A stretch of 64,000 nucleotides of DNA from positions 49,508,908-49,572,907 of the forward strand of contig CM067354.1 of the NCBI GenBank assembly GCA_034190875.2. The letters run 5' to 3'. The DNA comes from Urechis unicinctus. Taxonomy: Eukaryota > Annelida > Polychaeta > Xenopneusta > Urechidae. Positions 49,633 through 64,000 of the stretch are shown in pieces. The translations under genes and the position numbers were made by a program. The stretch's first letter is position 1; each line of letters begins with the position of its first letter. The notes beneath the pieces are model-generated. The model was not told the DNA's origin and ran no database searches. It worked only from the letters and a program-made list of their open reading frames with translations.

Positions 49633-50027
49633 TGATTCAACCAAACCTTCAGCGGCTCCGCCGTAACGACCGCTCCATGATTCGTTGGATTTGTGGCACC
49701 AATGACCAAGAAGAAACTCTTTCGGGTACACTTCTCCAGAAACTTGGCATTGATGACATCACAGCAGTCCTGCGCAGCCGGCGCCTCAGATGGTCTGGAC
49801 ATGTACAGCGTGCCATGTCCTGTATCAAATCTGTCTCTGACTTATCAATCCCCGGCGTAAGAGGGCGAGGAAGGCCTAGGAAGACGTGGCAGGAATGTGT
49901 AAAGAAAGATGTTAGTGAATGTGGCCTGTCTGGCTTTGATCCGCAAGACAGAAGCGCATGGAAAGCTGGCGTGCGACGTTGTCTGGTGTTGCCAACCCCA
50001 TTGAATGGGACAAGGGCAGCACCCTAA
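49633..50027 (+). mobile_element. Non-LTR retrotransposon (LINE) fragment, ORF2 C-terminus
   Basis: The frame reads LQRLRRNDRSMIRWICG, LGIDDITAVLRSRRLRWSGHVQR, then GRGRPRKTWQECVKKDV and DRSAWKAGVRR, ending at TAA 50025-50027. This is the tail downstream of the reverse-transcriptase core (RLRWxGHV...GRPxKTW...DRxxW) common in animal LINEs. It is 5'-truncated, with no RT catalytic motif in the window. The frame is still open over ~130 codons, so the insertion is fairly recent or the copy is well kept. Confidence 0.8.
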
Positions 50028-50532
50028 ATACTAATATGGATATGATGAACTCCCCAGGTTTCACACGTTTCACACAATTTGAATTGTGGATTTTTACATT
50101 GCATTGGATTTAGTTATTATAGAATGTCTTCATAGACGCCCAGAAGGGCTACATGAAAATATGATCTAATAAATGGGAATTGTTAGCTCATACGAGGACT
50201 GCAGTTCGAGGTGGTATGACTGTGGAAAGGTTTGATGATAAAGTAGGAGAATTAAATTATTCGTCTATTCATGTTAAGTTGGTCAGGAGATTGTATTGTG
50301 CAACTCCTTTTGGGTCAATAGTTTTAAATAAGTTAAACATTGCCTTATATAATTTGGGTAGCATTGCAGTGAATGGGAACAACAAAATGGTTTACACTGA
50401 GACTAATTTAGAGGAAATTGATTAATTTTCTTTTGATATTTTAACATTTTTTGTTGCATATGATGAAAAGGTCAAGGTTTTAAAAATAACTGCTTGATTA
50501 GAGTATTACATCTCAAGTTAATTTTTTTACAG

Positions 50533-53410
50533 TCAGTACAAGTGAAATTGGAGCTGGGCCACTCAGCCTGCCTTCGGGACCGCCCAACCAGCGAGGGCTT
50601 CACTCATGACTGGACAGTATTTGTGCGAGGTCCTGAGGGAAGCAACATCCTGCATTTTGTTGAGAAAGTGGTTTTTCATCTTCATGAAAGCTTCCCCAAA
50701 CCTAAACGAGGTGTGTACAATGGTCTGATTTTAATCCTAAGAAAGAGTGTTGTGGCTTAAACTGGGCTTGTTATGTCACTCTTTGTGAAATGAGAATAAG
50801 AGGTAAGTTATACGTAATAATACATGTCAAAATACAATTATTTATTCTGTTTCGTAGTGATTAAAGACCCGCCTTACCAAGTGTCAGAGTCCGGCTATGG
50901 TAGCTTTCTGCTGCCGATCGAAATCTACTTCAAGAACAAAGAAGACCCTCGCAAGATTAAGTTTGACTATGACCTCTTTCTCCACCTTGAGGGAACACCC
51001 CCAGTCAACCATATCCGTTGCGAGAAACTCACCTTCCAGAACCCTACAGAAGAGTTCAGACGCAAGCTACTTAAAGGAGGAGGGGTGAGTGATGTCTTGG
51101 TTTCGCCAACATGGTGTAAAATACAAGGAGATAGTGAAGATTTTTGAAATTAGCATCATAATCAAATCTTTGACCCCAGTCAGTGTTATAAACAAAAAGG
51201 CTGTCCAATGTCTTACATGGGATATCTATTGCAAGACTAGTCTGAACCTGATGAATCTTTTGTGACATCAACCAGTGTATGAAATGATGTAAGGTGATCT
51301 ATGTGTGGACCAGGTGGGTATTTTACCTGGCACAGGAGACTCTAACAGCACCCAGCTCTCAGCAACCACCACCACGCCCGCCAGTCAACCGCCTCCATCC
51401 TCACACAACAAAGTGTTTGAGAACCTCTTTGGGGCCCCTATAAAAGCTGATCCAGCCAAGAAGCCAAAGAGCAAGGTAGGATCATTTATAATTCAGCGCC
51501 AGCTTACACTCTTTTGAACTACCTTTTTCCAAAATAATAACTTGTCCATATTTCTGTAGTATAAGTTCTGTCTACCTCTGAGTTTAAAAAAAACACCTGT
51601 TTACCCCGATTTTCTCAAATCATTTGCTGGTATTGCATTTTTGATTTTCATATTTATATATATGTGTGAAGACAGTAACCTGAGCTACTTGCGGTAGATT
51701 GTTCGTACCTTGTATCATCCTGTTATTTTGATGTTACAGGACAAGTCTTCAAAGCAGTCGGCCTCAACAGAGCCGTCCACAAAGCCTCCCAAGATCCACA
51801 GAGAAGGGGACTCTTCCTCGAGGACCGGCTTTGATGATGACCGTGCTCGCAGGCCTCAGAAAGACGAGGATACAGTGCCAAAGAGGGCTCCTCGTCTGGA
51901 TGATTTACCAGGGAAGGTCCCCAAAGCGGAAGACCGAGGTAATAAATCCATCAGAGATGAGGATCATGTGGGGAGGACACCCAAGCTTGACGAACGCAGC
52001 AACAAAACTCCGCGGGATGATGACCGAGCATTCAAGACGTTGAAGTCGGAGGAATCCGGCCGGAAAACCCCCCGAGATGAAGATCGCGGGCATCGGAAAG
52101 ATGGGGGGTCTTCAAAGCGATCCACACCTGAGTCACGGTCAGGTGAAAGGGGACACTCCTCTAAGAAACACAAGCGGGATCGCAGCCGGGAATCCTCTCG
52201 CTCGAGCTCCAAAAGTCATTCTGCTTCGCACTCAAAGCACAGCAAGGACGGGGAGAAGAAACGTTCTGACGGAAGCAGCAAAGATCACCACAAAGAGACA
52301 TCCAAGCATCGGGAAAAGCAGTCATCGTCACAGCGCAAAAGCACCTCTCAAAAGACGGCAGTGAAAGAACCGTTGTCTTCTCACAGCGACCGGAAGCCCG
52401 TCACTGAGTCGCCGGCCAAACCTGTGGCCGCATCTACTTATGTCCACAGGGGCCACCATATTGCCAGTAAACCCTGCGCAATGGAGAAAGCCAAGGCAGC
52501 AACTCCACCTCCCCCGGCCCTCCTCCCTCCCCCTCCCAGTGCCTGCTCTAACACACCCCACTCCCAAGTCAATGCCCGCCTCGTGCCATTTGAGGATGAG
52601 CTTAGCACTGGCGAGCTGTCTGATGTGGATCCATTCGATGATCCGCCCGAGTTGGAGAACGAGACAGATCGTGACGAAGGTGTGCACAGGCCAGCTGTGG
52701 TGCATGCCGTTACAGATGAGGCAGCCGACAAAATGTCACTGAGTGAGTCTGACTCAAGTTCAGATGACGAGGACAATGAGATGATGGTGTCAGAGAGAGA
52801 ACTTTTTGCTTCCTCGCAAAGTGCTCCCTCGCTACCTCTCTCTGGCAGGATCAATCCAAGCCCTACTCAACACCCGGAGAAGCGGCCCCAAGAGTCTGCT
52901 TATAGCAATAACAAAGACAGTAATGTGTGTGTGAATCAGTCAGTAAAGAGATCCCCATCGCAGCTACAGCCATCAGGGGAGAATAGTCATCCGTTAAAAA
53001 CCAAAGCAGCTCAGAAAGCCCCTGCGTGGCAGTACTCTCTGGAGCGCAACTCACCTATTCAAAGTGGCCTGTGTGGCAAAGAAAACCAGACTCTCTTTGA
53101 CTCCAATTCCGAGTGCTTGCCATGCACTCAACCAGAAGGGATCGTGGAGCTGCAGCTGAAAGCGCCTAATGGCGAGACATTCCTCTCCCTGCTGCAGCTG
53201 CAGGAGCGATTGATGGGTCTCCATGACAGCTTGATGCTGGCGCGAGTGATGAAGATCATACAGGAGACGGGTCACTATGAGGTGTCTGAAGCATTCTTTA
53301 ACTTTGATCTCTGCTCCATTGACAGTAACACAGTCAAGAAAATCAAGGCGTTCTTGGCTACCACTGGTAGCAGCGCTGTCACGGCACCTCCCGCCAACCT
53401 GAAGACGTGA
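50533..53410 (+). CDS. MLLT3: AF9/ENL-like YEATS-domain protein (MLLT3/MLLT1), first exon uncertain
   Basis: Chromatin reader and scaffold of the super elongation complex and DOT1L complex. Exons: 50533-50710, 50858-51084, 51314-51475, 51740-53410 (phases 1, 0, 0), about 745 codons. The YEATS domain starts [12 protein letters not shown] and runs through [47 protein letters not shown] and [11 protein letters not shown] to RRKLLKGGG. Residues of the acyl-lysine pocket (His and Ser-Phe in HLHESF, Gly-Tyr in ESGY) are kept. The last exon encodes a long charged Ser/Lys/Asp linker and the C-terminal ANC1-homology domain ([24 protein letters not shown]... to ...[11 protein letters not shown]), which binds AF4 and DOT1L. 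The protein is longer than human AF9 (568 aa) because of the linker. Exon 1 with the start codon is not certain; 47829-48056 is a candidate. Confidence 0.92.
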
Positions 53411-56400
53411 CTTCCTGCCCTGTAAAGTGCTCGTTTTCTATGATGGAAAGAGAGGCTATTTTTAAGTGAACTGCTGCTTCAATCATTACTGCTTCACTCG
53501 TATGTTTGAAGCCGACTGCTGCTTTTTCGTTTGTTTTTTCTTTAACATGGAACAGTTTCTAGTGTCACGTGTGATTTTAAGGCTGCCAGGGGTGTATCAG
53601 AAATAACACTGCCAGTCATAATGATAATCGTGATTGTTTTAAATGTACATTTTAGCCTCACGAGTTGTGGGTAGTGTAGAAGTGCATATAATGTGGGTCA
53701 TTCAGAAATCGAAAGCCAAGGAGACCTTTGTTGTAGGCAGCTTGTTTCTCAACAAGCATCGTGGTGTGTCAATTAACACCGATCCAGGACATGAGGGCTC
53801 CAATGAGTTGCCCTAGTTAATGACACTCGCTGTGTTGGAACTCCTAAATGTGTATTTTGTATTGTGAACTGCTGCTTGCTCCACAACTGCATGTAAATCG
53901 ATAGATATTGTGGCAATAGTGCTGAGAGCTGTGAATGTTATGGTGATGTGGAACTGATTAATCCTGCGTGTTTTAGTGCTTGTTGTTTGCGTGGCCAAAT
54001 ATACTCCTTGTTAAACGGTTACATCAGTGCTGTATGATACCATGGACGAGAAACCACGAGACATCCTGAACGCCGTAGTTTTGAGACACATGATTGATCA
54101 AACATCTGTTACACCTGAGGTTTTATCACCTGTGGGCTGGCATCTCGTCACCTGGGGGTTGTGATTTGATCATGGAGTTTAGCTCCAGTGCTAGTATTCT
54201 ACGCAACCTCGCCGAGCTAACTCCCATGTTGTTTTTCCATGAGCCCTGTGATTTCACTAATTTCAATTGTTCTAACTCGACTGGCAAGATCTACTTCTAT
54301 TTGTCTGACTCGGCTCTATATTAATTAAATTGCTTTCTCGATTCTGCATTATGGTTCTCTAGGGCTGTGCTTCTGAGGCAGTTTGAGGAGGTGAGATGTA
54401 GATCACAGGCTTGTTGTGGCAATGATCTTGATCATCATGAGTTCCCAGGTCTTGTTTAGCAATTGTCAGTATTAGTTTGCTAGTGTCTGTGAATCCCATG
54501 AACAACAAACTTGTGGCCCATTCACTGTTTTGTTGTAATGTGTTGTTTATCATCACCTCATTGTTAATGTTTTTCTGAAGTCCACACATTGCTGCACAAG
54601 TTTGTCCAGATGATGGCTTTTAAAAGGAGGCACTAAAAGTAATTTATTCACTTCATTTGCATATTACCACATCATTAGCATATTCCCAATGGAATCACCT
54701 CTGCCCTACCATATAAGACTGACAGTTAGTTATCACCACTTGGGACATTTATATATGTTCCTGGGGTAAGCTCAACAGTTACCATGCCACCCCAAGCTAG
54801 TTCTCCTTAAGGTTGATAAAAGAAAGTAATTCTGTATTTACTGCCTTGTTGACTTTGAAAAGAATATTTACAGAGGGTTTTCTACCCAGAGAAGCTTGAC
54901 CCATGGATATCCCCAGCTGTGTGGAATACTTAATGAGGTTTTACACCGGAGATAAGGCGATTATATTGGTTTGTGAGGTAAAGAGAAATGATCGGGGCCC
55001 CTTTGATATGCTATTTCAGATATTTACAATTAAGTCTGTTCAGGTTCATGGACGCATATTTCCACAGCTTGTGTGTCACCAGGTGTCAGCCTACTGAGTC
55101 AGTTTAGCATGTAGATGTCTGGGATGGCAAGGCACATACCATGCTCTATGTTCATCAGCTCCTCCCCCTGCACCCCCCCCCCCCCCATTTTATTTATCTA
55201 TTTATTTGGCGAGATGTTACATTGTGTCATTGCTTGTGTTGCCTGCTGTGAGTTGTTGTGGCTGGTTGTGTGGTGGAGTGATGCCTTCACAGATCACGAG
55301 TTCCCACAATTTGTTCTTGCATACATTATAACCATGTGTCATATTAAACTGTTCTCTCCATAATGATAGTATTCCATGTTTGTTATCTTTACACCTCTCA
55401 TATCATGGGTATGTATGGCAATTTCCTGCAAGAATATAACCTTTGTCTTTATGTCTCTTTGGTAAGATGCCATGCAATTGCCTATTGTTGGCTATTAATA
55501 TGTTCAAAATACCCCTTAATCAACTTTTTAAAATGTTCCTGAGTGCAACTATCCAATATACTGTATGTAATTAGTGTGTATTAGTGGAAGAATTCCAGAA
55601 AAGATTTCAATGTTAATATTAATTTTCGGGGACCATCCGCACCAACAGTACAACAAACCTAAAGAAAATTGAGCAATAGATCATCGATGAGACATGAACT
55701 ATTAAAACAATTGTTCCCTGACAAGGTAAATTGACAGACATTACCAATCTGTGATCTAGTGTGTTTGATGTTAAGATGGTCCTAATAATGGCTACTGATT
55801 CACAGAAAATGAGTCACAAATTCAGAATGATTGCTTACAGACTAAGGCCCAATGTCTATATTTGTGGTTTCTGCCTGGGACATTTGCTTGGCACTCCCCA
55901 TTAAAGTCACATAATCATGTTATGTGCATATGTTATAAAAATTCCGGAAAATTATTACTATCAAACTGTGAGGCATTGGATCTTTGAGAAATTACCAAGT
56001 TTTCACAAGAATTGTGGAGAGGGGAGATATATCTTGCAGAAATGAGTTTGAAATTAACCAGCACTCGTAGAATTTTGAACCTCGAGTCTGGCCAAGTTGG
56101 TCAACTTACGTGCTAACGTTATGATTACAACCAGAACAGCGCGATGAACACTATCTTGCGATCGTGGCTACAATGAACAAATGTTACTGGAACACGGGAG
56201 CTCAACACGGACAATCTTTGTCGAACTATTTCGGGTATGCTGTAAGGGACAGGAAGCGGCCCTTTGCGGGAGAAAATGACTATTTTACCATAACAATAAA
56301 CTTAAAGGAACATTTCAACATTCAGAAAAAGTATTTATTTCTCATTCAATCTCCATTTATTCAAATTTTGCTTATGAGTACGACATTCAATCGAATAAAA

Positions 56401-57073
56401 GGAAAGATGTATTCGGGCTGAGAGTCAATCGCAACCCCGTGGCGTCGTTCCCAGCAAGGCATTTGGGTACCGGAGTACCAGGCCGAGCACCAATACTAGC
56501 AACCCCGAAGACGCTTGAGATCGAATACAGTCAAAGATCCAACAAACAGGACGACCAGATGTTATCTTGTAAGGAAATACACAGCAATGGAAATCAAGCA
56601 GCCAATAAAAACGCGTCCACATACACATTTCCGCGTTATGATGGCTTTTGTTTGCATATTGATACGAATTAAGGTTAGTGAGTAGAAATCAACTTGGAAT
56701 AATCGATTCCGTATGGAAATAACCCAAATATCATACAGAGTAATCTCCAAAAGTAGAAATGTCTGCCATGAAACAAGACAAACAAGGAAAAGTCGCATGC
56801 CATACAATCGGTGTTTCTTGGTTAATCATGGTATGCTGCAATGGTTAACATGATCAAGCATGATGATATTCACGATAGCATAATATAAAAATTTCTCATT
56901 AATAGATGATATATAATTATATTGTTCGTGCAATATTTACACCTCTATAAAGTAAATTGGAAACATAATGTAAAAACAAATCACAGCAAAACAATAAAAA
57001 CATTAATTAAATGCCTAAACGTGAAAACACATCAAGAAACGGTATATGTCCATCTACACTCGCATATGTTTTC

Positions 57074-57166
<93 letters not shown>

Positions 57167-58321
57167 TTATTGCCATTTTCCTATTTTTCAAAATAATCCA
57201 TAAATATTATTCAGTGTGACTAAACATGTCACTTAAACGAGTAGTAAAATATCCTGTTTCATGGTAATGGATGGAAATTCTAAACATACAACGTCTCCAA
57301 ATATGCACAAATTTGCGAATGAGGTTTTTTGCTGAGGTGAAATTAAGCGTGATAATGTTTACACGATTTAGTCAGATTAAAGCAAAATAACAGATAAAAA
57401 TCCTAATCAAATGGTTTGGCACATGACACCATTAAACGGCTAATTACATATATGATTATATAAAGTATATAAAGTATTGACACACCCATAAAGCATATCT
57501 GAAACAACAACACTCCGTTAAAACACAGATCATATCACAGTTAAAACGCCCACTTGTCATACCAGTGATACTTTGGGGGTTTGGGTCAAGCCATGTTTTT
57601 CATTAAAGTTAGTATTCACATTAAGACACAAGGTATACCATCAACGTCCGTTTAAATGACAGAGTGTTTGCGAAAAAATTTAATCCGACATTATTGTTCG
57701 CAGACATCTCATAACCGTTCAATAGCAAGCACTCATAGGGTGACCTTGGTCAAGGCTGATTTTTTCTAACTGCGTCTGCATTTAATTTTCCTTCAGACAC
57801 AGCTATTGCACAAATATTGATCACAGTCGAATGACGAAACATTGCTTCTCTTGAGACCCAATTAACATGCAAAGATATGTACATAATTATGGATTCGTCA
57901 AAGGTCTCAACTCAATATCACAGGCAAATGTTCGAATATAGCACAGAGATACTGTGCAATATAATCATCCTTAATCACAATTCCTTTGAACCTCGCAGGA
58001 GGGTTCTGAGAGAATCGAAAATCAAAACAATGGGCACATCACATTACTGACATGACGCGTTTTACGAGCTTCCTACATCATAACGCATATCAATATCATA
58101 ACGTGTCATTTTCATAAACGGTACAAATATCATGATGCGTCCAAAATCATGACGGGCATCACTGTCGCTTGATTGGTGACGAGTGTATATCAACGCCTTA
58201 AATATTTTCCGCACGCGAAGAATCATTTAACTCCCACACACGACAAAACACGTCCTCATTTCGATTATTGTGCGGTTAAAAGTTTGTGCGGATGAGTTAT
58301 AAGGACACTGTGATGACGTCA
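53411..58321. other. Tail-to-tail interval: AF9-like 3'UTR and SLC8 3'UTR
   Basis: Follows the AF9-like TGA and precedes (on +) the SLC8 stop. No supported coding exon. An ATTAAA lies near 54323, and AATAAA-type signals near 56295 and 56394 could serve the + strand gene. Contains a (TA)n array at 57076-57163. The rest is AT-rich and unremarkable. Confidence 0.4.
57076..57163. repeat. (TA)n microsatellite, ~88 bp
   Basis: Uninterrupted TA dinucleotide run between the two convergent genes. Confidence 0.95.
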
Positions 58322-63253
<4,932 letters not shown>

Positions 63254-64000
63254 CTACAACCAACACAAACAAACGTCCCGATGCAAAGCAAGCAGAGCAG
63301 ATGCGGGGGTTATAAATTCAGCAATAACTGTACCGCTACCATTGTATGAAAAATTATCATAATGGTCACAGTAGCGTTATGATATTGACTCTATGAGATG
63401 TACGGATATGACTAAGTTGACTCGAACAATTTCCAAAGAGTTTATAGAGGGTTCATTCAAGGCTCCGCCGGAGAAAATATACGAAGACGCCATCTGTGAG
63501 CCGCGAGTGGTTTTCCCATCGCGTCTTTTAAAACCACGTGGCTTAATCTGATTAATTTGGAGGCGTGTTCCATATCTTAAACAGACGCCGAGCTCAGAGA
63601 CGTTGGATCAACAGTCGCGTGTGCTTCTGTTGATTGCATGGTATCATCGCCTGACGACGGGCGTCTGTTCCATATAATTTCAAGATCGTCTAACCGCATT
63701 TTGTTATATAAATACATTTAACAATGACATAAATAATGACATCTTTTAATTTGTGCCACAAAGTTTACTTGATCGAAAATCAAGTTGATAAATTTTCAAC
63801 ATTATTGTTTGACTGAAAATATAAAAGTATAAATCTGTTTTATTTGGTTGTGTCGTTCCATCGATAACGGTGCCTCCCTAAAACCATGAAACACGCGAAT
63901 GTTAGCTGAAAATCATTACGCGCTCTATAACTACCTCGCTATCGATGTGTATACTTCCGCTTTGGTTGCAATATGTAGTTTTCATCAAATCTTCACTCAT
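63254..64000. other. Presumed SLC8 intron to the window edge
   Basis: The exon at 63253 begins in phase 2, so an upstream coding exon must exist. No further Calx-beta exon is recognisable in these 747 bases. GC-richer pieces near 63460-63520 and 63590-63660 have no supported frame. Confidence 0.45.

Larger units (their letters stand above)
48057..50532. other. Repeat-rich interval before the YEATS exons
   Basis: Contains two copies of the RYLECLKPS repeat (one inverted) and a LINE reverse-transcriptase fragment. The rest has no supported exon. If the AT-hook exon joins the AF9-like gene, this is its first intron. Confidence 0.45.

Overview
The window is animal (metazoan) nuclear DNA, AT-rich and full of introns. 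Its genes are typical animal genes split into short exons (about 50-260 bp) by introns of a few hundred bases to about 3 kb. Invertebrate protein divergence, many small inverted-repeat elements, and a SINE-like element whose 3' block resembles repeats common in molluscs suggest a marine lophotrochozoan, most likely a mollusc. That placement is inference. No bacterial, viral or organellar gene was recognised.

Layout. (1) 1-1.3 kb, + strand: last coding exon and 3'UTR of an unidentified upstream gene, with a hAT-like MITE in the UTR. (2) 4.6-10.2 kb, + strand: a complete 12-coding-exon Shc adaptor (PTB-CH1-SH2). (3) 14.6-24.4 kb, - strand: a complete 16-coding-exon bubblegum-type acyl-CoA synthetase (ACSBG), convergent with Shc. 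(4) 24.4-36.4 kb: gene-poor, with MITEs, dispersed repeats, a 170-bp tandem repeat and a tentative two-exon gene start on the - strand (32.8-34.2 kb). (5) 36.5-41.8 kb, - strand: 14 exons of non-lysosomal glucosylceramidase GBA2; the N-terminal ~200 residues were not found. (6) 42-50 kb: repeats, a LINE fragment and an AT-hook-encoding exon. (7) 50.5-53.4 kb, + strand: an AF9/ENL (MLLT3/MLLT1) YEATS protein. (8) 58.3-63.3 kb, - strand: the C-terminal half of an SLC8-type Na+/Ca2+ exchanger, running off the right edge.

The genes do not form a pathway. They cover growth-factor signalling (Shc), fatty-acid activation (ACSBG), glucosylceramide turnover (GBA2), transcription elongation (AF9) and Ca2+ extrusion (NCX). 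GBA2 and ACSBG both act on lipids, but nothing in the sequence links them.

The most unusual structure is a set of minisatellites that start at exon/intron donor sites. In Shc, and independently in ACSBG, the end of an exon plus its 5' splice site has been copied in tandem into the intron, giving arrays of repeated donor sites. Other points of interest are a family of inverted-repeat MITEs (one with a (TA)n array inside it), a SINE that split a 43-bp tandem repeat with a clear target-site duplication, a three-copy repeat with a recurring peptide, and a probable GC-AG intron in GBA2. Exon coordinates were read by eye and may be off by a base or two.
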